Assembly: GCA_017934475.1 (NCBI GenBank)
Contig: JAGBJN010000006.1
Location: forward strand, 238,775-302,774
Reading direction: 5' to 3'
DNA length: 64,000 nt
Source: Clostridia bacterium
GTDB lineage: Bacteria; Bacillota; Clostridia; TANB77; CAG-508
In this document: in pieces, positions 34,222-43,131 of the stretch
Layout of the letters: each line of letters starts with the position of its first letter
Position numbering within the stretch: the stretch's first letter is position 1
Position numbers and translations under genes: made by a program
The notes under the pieces: generated by a model
What the model saw: only the letters and a program-made list of their open reading frames with translations
What the model was told of the DNA's origin: nothing
Database searches by the model: none

Positions 34222-34602
34222 ATGTATATATCAAGATACAGAAGATGTTGCTGTCAAAAAAATTACAACAATAGTATTGTAGAATCTGCATGCACTAAAT
34301 GTGGTATGACAAATAATTTATACGCAGATGATGTTTTAAGCGAAAATGTTGATAATGATAAAAATGATTGCGAATGTGGATATGAGGAAACAAGTAAAAA
34401 TGTATTTCCAGAAAATCCAGTACTAGGTCAAAGTTATGTTCCAATTCAATATATGGATAAAACATTTAAACCTTGTGTTGGTCTAAAAATGGGAACTATA
34501 TTTCCAGAATTAGTTAACCCTTACTACCCATGTCAATCTATGGAAGAAAATGCTTTTATTGAAGCAATGAATACTGTTGGAGAGGGGTGTAATAAATGTT
34601 AG
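34222..34602 (+). CDS. cotJA: Spore coat protein CotJA
   Basis: The 126-residue protein has the short CotJA core near its C-terminus (GQSYVPIQYMDKTFKPCVGL, KMGTIFPELVNPYY). The N-terminal extension is rich in Cys (RRCCCQKNY, CTKCGM, CECGYE) and suggests metal or disulfide chemistry. CotJA is longer here than in Bacillus (82 residues). The stop overlaps the cotJB start by 7 nt. A GGAGGAAAAAC site precedes the ATG. Confidence 0.88.
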   Translation: MYISRYRRCCCQKNYNNSIVESACTKCGMTNNLYADDVLSENVDNDKNDCECGYEETSKNVFPENPVLGQSYVPIQYMDKTFKPCVGLKMGTIFPELVNPYYPCQSMEENAFIEAMNTVGEGCNKC

Positions 34603-34976
34603 ATAATGAAGAAGAATTAAGAAACTGTGACGAATGTTGTGAAAAAAAATGCCCACCAAAAGTTGCAACATGCTCTTATAAATTCTCTCCTATTCAAGAT
34701 ATAGAAGATGATACTTGTGAAGAGAAAAAGGAAACTAAAGCAGAAATGCTCCAAAAAATACGTTGTTTAGACTTTGCTGTAGTAGAACTTGCTGAGTATT
34801 TAGATACTCATAACGATGATAAAAAAGCACTTAAACTTCATAAAGAATATTCTAGCAAACTACACGATTTAAAAGAAAAATATCAAAAAATGTTTGGCCC
34901 ACTATCAATATATTTTCCATGTAATAAATGGAGATGGATTGAAGAACCTTGGCCTTGGGAAAGGGGGAATAACTAA
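34596..34976 (+). CDS. cotJB: Spore coat protein CotJB
   Basis: The 126-residue protein has the CotJB core LQKIRCLDFAVVELAEYLDT, LKLHKEYSSKLHDLKEKYQ and FGPLSIYFPCNKWRWIEEPWPWE. It is preceded by an unusual Cys-rich segment of about 40 residues. Its TAA overlaps the cotJC ATG in TAATG, so the three genes are translationally coupled. Its role is in coat assembly with CotJC. Confidence 0.92.
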   Translation: MLDNEEELRNCDECCEKKCPPKVATCSYKFSPIQDIEDDTCEEKKETKAEMLQKIRCLDFAVVELAEYLDTHNDDKKALKLHKEYSSKLHDLKEKYQKMFGPLSIYFPCNKWRWIEEPWPWERGNN

Positions 34977-35584
34977 TGTGGACTTATAATAAAGTATTAC
35001 AATACCCGATTAATATAAAATGTCCAAATCCAGCTTTAGCTAAGTTTATAATATCTCAATATGGTGGTCCTGATGGTGAGCTTGCTGCTTCACTTCGATA
35101 TTTATCTCAAAGATTTGGCATGCCAGACCAAAACGCTAAGGCAGTTCTTAATGATATAGGCACAGAAGAACTTGCCCATTTAGAAATGGTAGGTACTATT
35201 GTTCATCAATTAACTAAAGGTGTAACTATTGATGAAATTAAAAAAGCAGGACTTGGAGCATATTATACTGATCATGGAGTAGATGTATTCCCTGTTTCGG
35301 CCTCAGGCGTTCCATGGACAGCAGCTTATATTGCTGCAAAAGGTGACCCTATTGCAAACCTTCAAGAAGATTTAGCAGCAGAACAAAAAGCAAGAGCAAC
35401 TTATGAAAAATTGATAGATCTTTGCAAAGATGATCCAGATGTAATAGATCCGCTTCGTTTTTTACGTCAAAGAGAGATTGTTCACTTCCAAAGATTTGGT
35501 GAAGCACTACGTGGTATTCAGGATAAACTTGCTGAAAAGAAATTCTATACTACAAATGCTAATAAAGAAATATGTGAAGATTAA
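34976..35584 (+). CDS. cotJC: Spore coat manganese catalase CotJC
   Basis: The 202-residue ferritin-like protein has two Glu/His motifs of Mn catalases: DIGTEELAHLEMVGTIVH and RQREIVHFQRFGEALR, with LRYLSQRFGMPD before the first. It breaks down hydrogen peroxide and sits in the outer coat. The length is usual. The operon order cotJA-cotJB-cotJC is standard in spore formers. A hairpin terminator follows. Confidence 0.94.
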   Translation: MWTYNKVLQYPINIKCPNPALAKFIISQYGGPDGELAASLRYLSQRFGMPDQNAKAVLNDIGTEELAHLEMVGTIVHQLTKGVTIDEIKKAGLGAYYTDHGVDVFPVSASGVPWTAAYIAAKGDPIANLQEDLAAEQKARATYEKLIDLCKDDPDVIDPLRFLRQREIVHFQRFGEALRGIQDKLAEKKFYTTNANKEICED

Positions 35585-35596
35585 CTATCGTAAATA

Positions 35597-35637
35597 AAAT
35601 AGGCATCTATCATTTTTTGATAAGTGCCTACTTTTTA
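35597..35637. terminator. Terminator after cotJC
   Basis: The arms TAGGCATCTATCA and TGATAAGTGCCTA (one mismatch) with a T run lie between the cotJC stop and the convergent phosphatase stop. Confidence 0.7.
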
Positions 35638-35638
35638 T

Positions 35639-36709
35639 TTATTTTTTAGTAACCTCTATACCATAAATTGTTTTCCAGTCATTTTTCATGGATATTGCTG
35701 TATATCCGTTTTTCTCGCAACTTTCATACATTTTGTTTGCCTTTTCTATATTACCATTTTCTCTTGTTGTATCATCACAACAAAGCATATATGCTGCGCT
35801 TTTGTATTTGTTATTATTAATTGTGAAATTAGCCATAGCCTCATCTCCAGAACTATTTCCAAAACATAGCACAGGCTTTTGTCCTATTTCTTGTTCAATT
35901 ACACTTACTTTGTTCATTTTTAAGTTTTTAATTAAAAATTCTCCACCAGTAATTAATTTATCATCTTTTGTAAATGTATAATCAAGACCATCTTTCTCTC
36001 CTTGATTTGTAGCAACTAAAGATTCGTCTGATCCTATCATTTGGCTTAATGGAATATTTATTACACCTTCTGCAAGCCCACGTGTTATTAATCTATCTGT
36101 TCCACTAACAATATATATTTTGAAATCATTTGCTTGCAAGAAATCAACAACTTCAAGCATTGGCTTATAAAATGCTTCTTTATTTGTCATATTATTGTAT
36201 CCTTGCATTTGTTCATCTCTGTATTTTTTTACATAATTATCAAACTCCTCTAATGTCATCCCCTTAAAAGCTGTTGCAACTGCTTTCCCATGTTTTACAT
36301 CTAATCCCTTTGGATATTCTCCTGTTTCAAAATATGTTTTTATTATTTGTGCTGTTTCTTTTTCTTCTTCACTTGCTATATCTTTATAATCTGGATCTTC
36401 CACTACACGATAATATAAAAGTTTATGATCAAAATATCCAGGGTCAGTTTCACAACATAAAGTTCCATCCATATCAAAAACTGCTATACGATTTTCAATC
36501 GGTATAAAATCTTTAGAATTTTTATCTGTAATTGTATTCATATAATTAGTTAATTCTGTTTTAAGTTTGCTGTTATCATTCCATAATGATAACTCTACTT
36601 TCTTACTATTATTTCCCATTAAATTACTACAATAAAGACATGATACTATAATTAATGTTACTGCTAATATAGCAGAAATTACCTTCCATTTTGTATTCTT
36701 ATTCTCCAT
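35639..36709 (-). CDS. Membrane-anchored HAD-family phosphatase
   Basis: The 356-residue protein has a signal or lipoprotein segment (residues 8-30; Cys24 in IIVSC may be a lipobox) and a HAD domain. Motif I is FDMDGTL with Asp79 and Asp81, motif II IVSGTDR, and motifs III-IV KPVLCFGNSSGDEAM. It resembles phosphoserine-phosphatase-like enzymes acting outside the membrane. The neighbour is a histidine-phosphatase-like gene in the same direction 17 nt away, so they may share a substrate pathway. The actual substrate is unknown. Confidence 0.75.
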   Translation of the reverse strand: MENKNTKWKVISAILAVTLIIVSCLYCSNLMGNNSKKVELSLWNDNSKLKTELTNYMNTITDKNSKDFIPIENRIAVFDMDGTLCCETDPGYFDHKLLYYRVVEDPDYKDIASEEEKETAQIIKTYFETGEYPKGLDVKHGKAVATAFKGMTLEEFDNYVKKYRDEQMQGYNNMTNKEAFYKPMLEVVDFLQANDFKIYIVSGTDRLITRGLAEGVINIPLSQMIGSDESLVATNQGEKDGLDYTFTKDDKLITGGEFLIKNLKMNKVSVIEQEIGQKPVLCFGNSSGDEAMANFTINNNKYKSAAYMLCCDDTTRENGNIEKANKMYESCEKNGYTAISMKNDWKTIYGIEVTKK

Positions 36710-36726
36710 TTTTATTTTCCCCCTTT

Positions 36727-37347
36727 TTATATTACACTTTCAATATTTGCTATTTCTGTCCCTTCAAAAGTAAGTTTTGTTATACTTGGTTCTTTAATTT
36801 CAATAATATTATTATTCCAAACAAGTTTTATCTCTTCATTTAATTCACACCAATTTGTAAGTAAGAAGCTAATTAATGCTCCATGACTTACTAAAGCTAT
36901 TCTTTTTCCTTCATATTCATTAAGAATAAAATCAAGAAATTCCTTTACTCTTTTATATGCCTCTTCGCAACTTTCTCCTTCTCTTCCCTTATATGTTCTA
37001 TCTGTTAAATATGCCTGTACAACATTACATGTTTTATCTTTCATCCAATTTGCTAAATCTTCTATACTTCCAAGTTTTCTTTCATTTAATCTTAAATCAA
37101 TATTTACAGCTATATTATTTTCATACGCTATATATTTTGCAGTGCATTTTGCTCTTGAATATGTACTACTCCATAATACATCAATATTTTGAAGTTCAGG
37201 ATTTTTACTAACTTCCTCTGCTTGTTTTTCACCTTTTACAGAAAGCACAAATTTTTCATTTGATATTTGTGATGAATCATCTGTATTTTTAATTCCATTT
37301 TCTTCTAATTCTTCTGCATGTTTTACTAAGTAAATTATTGTACTCAT
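36727..37347 (-). CDS. Histidine phosphatase-like protein with altered motif
   Basis: The 206-residue protein resembles phosphoglycerate-mutase-type phosphatases. The start is IIYLVKHAEELEE, where the catalytic R-H-G has become K-H-A (Lys9, His10). The later residues SSTYSRAKCTAKYIA, RLNERKLG and ALVSHGALIS are as expected, with the second His kept. Loss of the first Arg may reduce or change activity. It lies 17 nt upstream of the HAD gene and is probably cotranscribed. Confidence 0.78.
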   Translation of the reverse strand: MSTIIYLVKHAEELEENGIKNTDDSSQISNEKFVLSVKGEKQAEEVSKNPELQNIDVLWSSTYSRAKCTAKYIAYENNIAVNIDLRLNERKLGSIEDLANWMKDKTCNVVQAYLTDRTYKGREGESCEEAYKRVKEFLDFILNEYEGKRIALVSHGALISFLLTNWCELNEEIKLVWNNNIIEIKEPSITKLTFEGTEIANIESVI

Positions 37348-37387
37348 ATTTTTCTCCTTTCAATTTTCTCAATTATACATTAGTAGA

Positions 37388-37416
37388 TTTACAAATACAA
37401 TATTTTTTGTTATAAT
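37388..37416 (+). promoter_or_regulatory. Promoter of tsaC
   Basis: TTTACA (37388-37393), a 17-nt spacer and TATAAT (37411-37416) lie 26 nt before the ATG. Confidence 0.65.
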
Positions 37417-37442
37417 AATTCATTGAAAAAGAGGTAATAAAT

Positions 37443-38474
37443 ATGACTAAAATATATGATTGGAAAAATGAAATAAAAGAAGATGAATTAAATAGTGTAA
37501 TAGATACTTTAAAAGATAATGGATTAGTTATACTTCCAACTGAAACAGTTTATGGACTTGCTGCAAGTGCATTTTCAAATGATGCATGTAAAAATATTTT
37601 TATTGCTAAAGGAAGAGCTCAAGATAATCCATTAATTGTTCATGTTTCAAGTAAAAAAATGATTTATGATATAGTAGAAAAGCCAACTGAAATAGAAGAA
37701 AAACTTATTGATTCTTTTATGCCTGGGCCTTTTACTCTTATATTAAAAAAGAAACCATGCATATGTGATACAGTAACTTGTAATAGTGAAACTGTTGGTA
37801 TTAGAATGCCTATTCATCCTATTATTCATAAAATAATTGATCAAAGTAATATTCCACTCGCAGCTCCAAGTGCTAATATATCGGGTAAACCAAGTGGAAC
37901 ATGTGTAGATGATATTAAAGAAGAATTTAATAATAAAGTGGATTTAATAGTAGATGGTGGAAAATGTAATATTGGAATTGAGTCAACTGTTGTTAAAGTT
38001 ATTGATAATGTACCAGTAATACTAAGACCTGGCTTTATTACTGAAGATGATATAAAAAAAGTTATAGGTAATGTTAAATTAAGTGATAAATTATTTACTA
38101 AAGTTACTGAAAATGAAAAAGTTGAAAGCCCTGGTATGAAATATAGACATTATGCACCTAAAACAAAATGTATCCTTGTTGAACAAAATAATCAACAAGT
38201 TAATAAAATTAATAAATTGATTTCAGATAATAGTAATTGTTGTGTTTTAGGATTTTCTGAAGATGCTGATTTAATACATATTTCAAAAGATAAATTTATA
38301 TGCTTAGGTAGTAAAAATAATCTTCAAGAAATTTCAAGTAATATATTCACATGTCTAAGAAAAGTAGATACTCTAAATTGCAGCTTTGCAATTATAGAAG
38401 GATTAGAAAAGAAGAACCTAGGACTTAGTATTATGAATAGACTTGTAAGAGCTTGTGAAAATAATGTTATATAA
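37443..38474 (+). CDS. tsaC: L-threonylcarbamoyladenylate synthase TsaC/Sua5
   Basis: The 343-residue protein makes threonylcarbamoyl-AMP from threonine, bicarbonate and ATP for t6A. It has the YrdC domain (GLVILPTETVYGLAASAF, NPLIVHVSSKK, MPGPFTLILKK, GIRMPIHPIIHKII, APSANISGKPSG, ESTVVKVID, ILRPGFIT). A linker with SPGMKYRHYAPK follows, then a Sua5 C-terminal domain. The length is that of the two-domain Sua5 form. An AGAGG site precedes the ATG. Confidence 0.96.
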   Translation: MTKIYDWKNEIKEDELNSVIDTLKDNGLVILPTETVYGLAASAFSNDACKNIFIAKGRAQDNPLIVHVSSKKMIYDIVEKPTEIEEKLIDSFMPGPFTLILKKKPCICDTVTCNSETVGIRMPIHPIIHKIIDQSNIPLAAPSANISGKPSGTCVDDIKEEFNNKVDLIVDGGKCNIGIESTVVKVIDNVPVILRPGFITEDDIKKVIGNVKLSDKLFTKVTENEKVESPGMKYRHYAPKTKCILVEQNNQQVNKINKLISDNSNCCVLGFSEDADLIHISKDKFICLGSKNNLQEISSNIFTCLRKVDTLNCSFAIIEGLEKKNLGLSIMNRLVRACENNVI

Positions 38475-38486
38475 TTAATAAATGAT

Positions 38487-38527
38487 AAAAAGCAAAATAT
38501 TTTTATTTAAATATTTGCTTTTTTATT
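38487..38527 (+). terminator. Terminator after tsaC
   Basis: The arms AAAAAGCAAAATATT and AATATTTGCTTTTTT (imperfect) end in a T run. It overlaps the -35 box of the next promoter. Confidence 0.7.
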
Positions 38528-38543
38528 TTAATAATGTTATAAT
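38515..38543 (+). promoter_or_regulatory. Promoter of the small membrane protein at 38652
   Basis: TTGCTT (38515-38520), a 17-nt spacer and TATAAT (38538-38543) precede a leader of about 100 nt. Confidence 0.65.
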
Positions 38544-38552
38544 ACATCCGTT

Positions 38553-38604
38553 GTCTTAAAAGACTTTCTTTTTTTTGCCAGATAGATATAACTGAATCTA
38601 TCTG
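38553..38604 (+). promoter_or_regulatory. Structured leader with two hairpins
   Basis: A short GTCT-AGAC hairpin followed by a T run (38553-38576) resembles an attenuator. It is followed by a 9-bp hairpin with CAGATAGAT and ATCTATCTG arms (38579-38604). Both are upstream of the membrane protein start. Confidence 0.45.
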
Positions 38605-38651
38605 CTTATATAAAAACATATAAAACTTTCAACTTTTAGGAGGTATTCATT

Positions 38652-38972
38652 ATGAATTATTATTTGTTTTTTCTAGTTACATTAATTGCAGTACTTATTG
38701 GATCTGCTACTTTAATCAAAGATGATGACCGGTTTGCTTTTGCAAAAATATTTGCAATTACATTAGGTGGATTATTTAATTTCGGATCTTTTGGAATAAT
38801 TTTTCCAAATACAGGCTTAGAATTCATCCTTGGTTGGGTTCCAACAGCTTTAGCCTTTTTAATCGGATATTATATGAGAATAAAACTTAGAAAAATCCTT
38901 GAAAATTCGCATGAAAAAATTAAATTTAAAAATCAAACATTAGAAAAAAACACAAACATAAAAGATGGTTGA
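38652..38972 (+). CDS. Small membrane protein, unknown
   Basis: The 106-residue protein has three hydrophobic segments (about 3-20, 31-48 and 58-74) and a basic, Lys/Asn-rich cytoplasmic tail (IKLRKILENSHEKIK). An AGGAGG site precedes the ATG. It stands alone with a promoter, a structured leader and a shared terminator. I do not recognise the family. Confidence 0.6.
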   Translation: MNYYLFFLVTLIAVLIGSATLIKDDDRFAFAKIFAITLGGLFNFGSFGIIFPNTGLEFILGWVPTALAFLIGYYMRIKLRKILENSHEKIKFKNQTLEKNTNIKDG

Positions 38973-38992
38973 ATAATTCAACCATCTTTTTC
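38960..38992. terminator. Bidirectional terminator spanning two stop codons
   Basis: The arms AAAGATGGTTGAAT and ATTCAACCATCTTT cover the end of the membrane protein gene and the stop of the convergent 38978-39226 gene. Confidence 0.8.
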
Positions 38993-39226
38993 AAATTTTC
39001 TCATTGATTTTATTATCTTTTTGCACTCTTTTTCAATTTCTTTTTCAGAAACTTCGTACTTTTCTGGCACATAATATTCACATTGTACCATTTTAATCTT
39101 TTTTTCATTTTTGCAAAGTACAACTGCTCCAATGCCTACTTCCTTCTTTTCTTCTATAGATATAATCCGTATCTCGAAGGCAGTTTCATTTTCACTATTG
39201 TGAGTTAATATTGGGATATATTTCAT
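38978..39226 (-). CDS. Hypothetical protein
   Basis: The 82-residue soluble protein has a strand-rich N-terminal part (YIPILTHNSENETAFEIRII) and a helical charged end (VSEKEIEKECKKIIKSMRKF). It carries two Cys. An AAAGGAGGTAGC site precedes the ATG. No family is recognised. It shares a terminator with the convergent membrane protein. Confidence 0.6.
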   Translation of the reverse strand: MKYIPILTHNSENETAFEIRIISIEEKKEVGIGAVVLCKNEKKIKMVQCEYYVPEKYEVSEKEIEKECKKIIKSMRKFEKDG

Positions 39227-39307
39227 ATTGCTACCTCCTTTTGATGGTATAATCCCTGCAACAATTTTATGTAACCATTATATCATCATATTCAATTTTT
39301 TTCAATA

Positions 39308-40399
39308 TTATACATTAAATCTAAATAGAACTATATCTCCATCTTGCATTACATATTCTTTACCTTCTGAACGAACAAGTCCTTTTTCTCTACATGCAAG
39401 CATAGAACCCTCTCTTATTAAATCATCATAAGATACTACCTCTGCTCTTATAAATCCTCTTTCTATATCTGAATGTATCTTTCCAGCAGCTTGTGGTGCT
39501 TTTGTTCCTTTTTTTATTGTCCACGCTCTTACTTCTGGTTCTCCTGCTGTTAAGAAACTCATTAATCCCAATAAATCATAACTTGTTTTAACAACTTTAT
39601 CTAATCCTGATTCTGCAAGTCCTAATGCTTCAAGCATCTCTTTTTTGTCATTTGCATCTAATCCAGATAATTCTTCCTCTATTTTTACACAAAGTGGAAT
39701 AACTTTTGCTCCTTCTGTTTTAGCAAATTCCTTTACTTTCTTTACATTTGCATTATTTTCAGCATCAACTATTTCATCTTCAGATACATTTGCAATATAA
39801 AGAACTGGTTTTGAAGTTAAAAGATATAAATCTTTTATTTCTTCTTTTTCTTCATCAGTAAGTTCTACTGTTCTTGCGCATTTACCTTGTTCTAATACAG
39901 CTTTAATTTTTTCTAGTACATCTATTTCTGCTTGTGCTTTTTTATCTGCTTTTAATCTTTTTCTTGCAGAATCTAATCTTCTTTCTAATATTTCTAAATC
40001 TGAAAATATAAGTTCAAGATTGATTGTTTCTATATCTCTTAATGGATCTATATTTCCATCTACATGGACAATATTTGAATCTTCAAAACATCTTACAACA
40101 TGCGCTATTGCATCTACTTCTCTAATATGTGATAAGAATTTATTTCCTAAACCTTCTCCTTTGCTCGCACCTTTTACAAGTCCAGCAATATCAACAAATT
40201 CAATTATTGCATGTGTTGTTTTTTCAGGATTATATATTTCAGTTAATTTATCTAATCTTTCATCTGGTACAGGTACAACTCCTACATTAGGTTCAATTGT
40301 ACAAAATGGATAGTTTGCACATTCTGCCCCTGCATTTGTTATACTATTAAATAATGTTGATTTTCCTACATTTGGTAAACCTACTATTCCTATTTTCAT
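39308..40399 (-). CDS. ychF: Redox-regulated ATPase YchF
   Basis: The 363-residue Obg-like P-loop protein has G1 MKIGIVGLPNVGKSTLFN, FCTIEPNVGVV, DIAGLVKGASKGEGLGNKFL and the altered NKxD-like motif YIANVSEDE. The C-terminal TGS domain begins IKKGTKAPQAAGKIHSDIER. YchF prefers ATP and associates with ribosomes. The length is standard. Confidence 0.96.
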   Translation of the reverse strand: MKIGIVGLPNVGKSTLFNSITNAGAECANYPFCTIEPNVGVVPVPDERLDKLTEIYNPEKTTHAIIEFVDIAGLVKGASKGEGLGNKFLSHIREVDAIAHVVRCFEDSNIVHVDGNIDPLRDIETINLELIFSDLEILERRLDSARKRLKADKKAQAEIDVLEKIKAVLEQGKCARTVELTDEEKEEIKDLYLLTSKPVLYIANVSEDEIVDAENNANVKKVKEFAKTEGAKVIPLCVKIEEELSGLDANDKKEMLEALGLAESGLDKVVKTSYDLLGLMSFLTAGEPEVRAWTIKKGTKAPQAAGKIHSDIERGFIRAEVVSYDDLIREGSMLACREKGLVRSEGKEYVMQDGDIVLFRFNV

Positions 40400-40505
40400 T
40401 TATATTCCTTCTTTCATGTTTTTTACAAGACGTATTATAACATTATTAAAGCTAAAAAGCAATAAAATAAAATAGAAACTCAATTTAATTAAAGTTTCTA
40501 TTTTT

Positions 40506-40581
40506 TGGAGCTAACACCGGGGATCGAACCCGGGACCTCGTCCTTACCAAGGACGCACTCTACCTACTGAGCTATGATAGC
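40506..40581 (-). tRNA. tRNA-Thr (anticodon GGU)
   Basis: Read on the minus strand, the 76-nt molecule has a 7-bp acceptor (GCTATCA with TGTTAGC, one T-T mismatch) and a D arm. Its anticodon stem CGTCC/GGACG carries loop TTGGTAA, and the T arm reads CCGGGTTCGATCCCCGG. The 3' CCA is encoded. It lies downstream of sigH with no strong terminator between, so it may be cotranscribed or processed. Confidence 0.93.
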
Positions 40582-40590
40582 AAATATATA

Positions 40591-40610
40591 GAGTGCTTTT
40601 TACAGCACTC
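40591..40610 (-). other. Hairpin between sigH and tRNA-Thr
   Basis: The arms GAGTGC and GCACTC have an 8-nt loop right after the sigH stop. No T run follows, so it may be a processing or weak termination site. Confidence 0.35.
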
Positions 40611-40613
40611 ATA

Positions 40614-41258
40614 TTATAATTCTACATCCATATTTTTTGTTGCCTTTTTTCTTATTCTTTGAATTGCATTATCTACAGATTTAACAGGTGTATCAAGTTT
40701 TTCAGCTATTTGATTATAGCTTTCACCTTTCATATATCTATTAAGCACTTGTTTTTCAAAATCACTAAGTGATTCATCAATTGCCTTTTCTACTGTTTTA
40801 TAATATTCTTGTTTTGTAATTGTTTCTAAAGGATCTTCAACCTGGTGTGAATCAAAAATATCTAACATATTTGATTCTTCATCATCTTCATATGCTTTTG
40901 TGTTTAATGATAAATATGTATTAAGTGGCATATGTTTTTGTCTATTTGAAGATTTTATTGCTGTAATTAATTGTCTTTCTATACACATATTTGCAAATGT
41001 CTTAAATGAGTTTTGTTTATCTGGACTATAACACTTTACAGCTTTATATAAACCAATTAATCCCTCTTGAACTATATCTTCTCTCTCACTACCTACCATA
41101 AAATATTTTCCAACCTTCATATTAACAAGGTCTTTGTATTTTTCAATTAGATAGTCAAGCGCATTTTTATCACCTGATTTAATTATATCTATTAAATCTT
41201 CGTCACTCATTTTATCGTAATTTTCATTTAATGAATAAAACGCTTTGGTTTGTCCCAT
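40614..41258 (-). CDS. sigH: RNA polymerase sigma factor SigH (sporulation)
   Basis: The 214-residue sigma-70 protein starts in region 1.2 (MSDEDLIDIIKSGDKNALDY). Region 2 is KYFMVGSEREDIVQEGLIGL and FKTFANMCIERQLITAIKSS. Region 4 is LSDFEKQVLNRYMKGESYNQ with IAEKLDTPVKSVDNAIQRIR. SigH drives early sporulation and competence genes. It matches the sporulation genes elsewhere in the window. Confidence 0.94.
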   Translation of the reverse strand: MGQTKAFYSLNENYDKMSDEDLIDIIKSGDKNALDYLIEKYKDLVNMKVGKYFMVGSEREDIVQEGLIGLYKAVKCYSPDKQNSFKTFANMCIERQLITAIKSSNRQKHMPLNTYLSLNTKAYEDDEESNMLDIFDSHQVEDPLETITKQEYYKTVEKAIDESLSDFEKQVLNRYMKGESYNQIAEKLDTPVKSVDNAIQRIRKKATKNMDVEL

Positions 41259-41342
41259 ATTTGTTTATATCCTCCTGATGTTTCTTTGAATGTATTATAT
41301 TCTAGTAAACGTTGATATGTCAATAGATTTTAAAGTTTTTTA

Positions 41343-41371
41343 TTGATTAATTATTAATTTCATGTTAAAAT
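41343..41371 (+). promoter_or_regulatory. Promoter of rqcH
   Basis: TTGATT (41343-41348), a 17-nt spacer and TAAAAT (41366-41371) lie 25 nt before the ATG. Confidence 0.55.
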
Positions 41372-41396
41372 TTTAAATGTAAAAAAGGAGGTTAGT

Positions 41397-43091
41397 ATGG
41401 CATTTGATGGAATAGTAACTAAAAAAGTTATTTCAGAACTTGAAAGTGTACTTATTGGAGGTAAAATTAATAAAGTATTTGAGCCTAATAAAAATGAAAT
41501 TATATTAGGTATTTATTCTAATGGAAAAAATTATGCTTTAGATATATCAATTGCATCAAATAATTACAGAATAAATCTAACAACAACATCTAAACCAAAT
41601 CCATTTAATGCTCCTAATTTCTGCATGCTTCTTAGAAAATACTTAGTAGGAATGAAAATAAAAAAAATTTATAATTATTCGCTTGAAAGAATAATTTATA
41701 TAGATTTAGAAGGATATAATGAGCTTAATGATTTAGTTTCAAAAACTCTTGTTATTGAACTTATGGGAAAACATAGTAACATTATTCTTCTTAATGATAA
41801 AAAAATTATTATAGATAGTTTAAGACATTTAGATAGTTTTTCAGGATCTTCAAGAGATATTCTTCCCGCTCATGAATACACAATGCCACCTGTAGAAAAA
41901 GAAGATTTTTATAAAACATCAAAAGAAGATTTCAGATTTGAAGGTTTCTTAACTACTTCTATTCCAGATAAATATAATGGTATTAGTAAAGCATTTATAC
42001 ATAATACTTTAAATAAACTTGGAATTTCAGATTCAAACTATTCAAATAATGATTTAAATAAAATATATGATTACATTAAAGAAATACTGGATAATATAGA
42101 TTCAAATAATATTTCGATGATTAATTTTGATAAAAAGGATTTTGTTATAAGCCTTGCTAAAACAGATGAACAATTACAAGCCAATTTCTTTTTAGATGAT
42201 TTTTATAAACAAAAAGAAGATAATGAAGTTCTGGTTAATTATAGAAGTAATTTATCAAAACTTGTTTTATCTGCATTAAAAAAGATTACTAAAAAAGTTA
42301 ATAACATAAATTCAAAACTTAAAGAATGTGAAGAAATGGATACATTTAGAATATATGGAGAACTTATCACTTCTAATTTATATAGGATAGATAATAGTAA
42401 AAATGTCCAATCAATTACTTTAGAAAATTACTATGATAATAATAAACCTATTACTATTCCACTAGATAAAACCATTTCACCATCATATAATGCAAAAAAA
42501 TTCTTTAAAAAATACAACAAATTGAAAAACACATTATCTATTGTAAGTGAGCAAAAAAAAGAAGCAACTAAAGAACTTTATTATTTAGAAAGTATTATTT
42601 ATGAACTTGAAAATGCTACTACTATTTCAGAATTAGAAGAAATAGATGCAGAAATTTCTGAAAATGTATTATTTAAAAATACTTCTAAAAACGCTAATGT
42701 CAAAAAAAATAAAATTAGTAAAAGAAATATTAATGATGAATATGAACCTATTACATACAATGTAGATGGCTTTACCTTATATGTTGGAAAAAATAATAAA
42801 CAAAATGATTATATTACAACAAAACTTGGAAAAAATGAAGATATTTGGTTCCATACTAAAGATATTAGAGGAAGCCATTGTTTACTAAAATGTAACGGTT
42901 CAAAAGTAAATGACAATACAATTGTTGCATGCGCTCAAATTGCTGCCTATTACAGTAAAGCTAAACTTTCATCAAATGTTCCAGTTGATTATTGTTATAT
43001 AAAAAATGTAAAAAAACCTTCAGGGGCAAAGCCAGGTATGGTAATTTTTACAAATAATCAAACAATAAATGTTAATCCAAAAAAAGATTAA
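41397..43091 (+). CDS. rqcH: Ribosome quality control protein RqcH (NFACT)
   Basis: The 564-residue protein has the NFACT-N domain (MAFDGIVTKKVISELESVLI, GKINKVFEPNKNEI, PNFCMLLRKYLVG, LVIELMGKHSNIIL). A helical coiled-coil middle (LKKITKKVNNINSKLKECEE) follows, then the NFACT-R/DUF814 end (DIWFHTKDIRGSHCLLK, VACAQIAAYYSKA, KPSGAKPGMVIFTN). RqcH recruits tRNA-Ala to add alanine tails to stalled nascent chains. Older annotation calls it fibronectin-binding protein. The length is normal. Confidence 0.94.
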   Translation: MAFDGIVTKKVISELESVLIGGKINKVFEPNKNEIILGIYSNGKNYALDISIASNNYRINLTTTSKPNPFNAPNFCMLLRKYLVGMKIKKIYNYSLERIIYIDLEGYNELNDLVSKTLVIELMGKHSNIILLNDKKIIIDSLRHLDSFSGSSRDILPAHEYTMPPVEKEDFYKTSKEDFRFEGFLTTSIPDKYNGISKAFIHNTLNKLGISDSNYSNNDLNKIYDYIKEILDNIDSNNISMINFDKKDFVISLAKTDEQLQANFFLDDFYKQKEDNEVLVNYRSNLSKLVLSALKKITKKVNNINSKLKECEEMDTFRIYGELITSNLYRIDNSKNVQSITLENYYDNNKPITIPLDKTISPSYNAKKFFKKYNKLKNTLSIVSEQKKEATKELYYLESIIYELENATTISELEEIDAEISENVLFKNTSKNANVKKNKISKRNINDEYEPITYNVDGFTLYVGKNNKQNDYITTKLGKNEDIWFHTKDIRGSHCLLKCNGSKVNDNTIVACAQIAAYYSKAKLSSNVPVDYCYIKNVKKPSGAKPGMVIFTNNQTINVNPKKD

Positions 43092-43118
43092 AGTTATTAA
43101 TTAACTTTAATCTTTTTT
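43081..43118. terminator. Bidirectional terminator between rqcH and xerD
   Basis: Arms AAAAAGATTAAAGTTA and TAACTTTAATCTTTTT with a short loop. It lies between the two convergent stops. Confidence 0.85.
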
Positions 43119-43131
43119 ATATTTTGATTAA

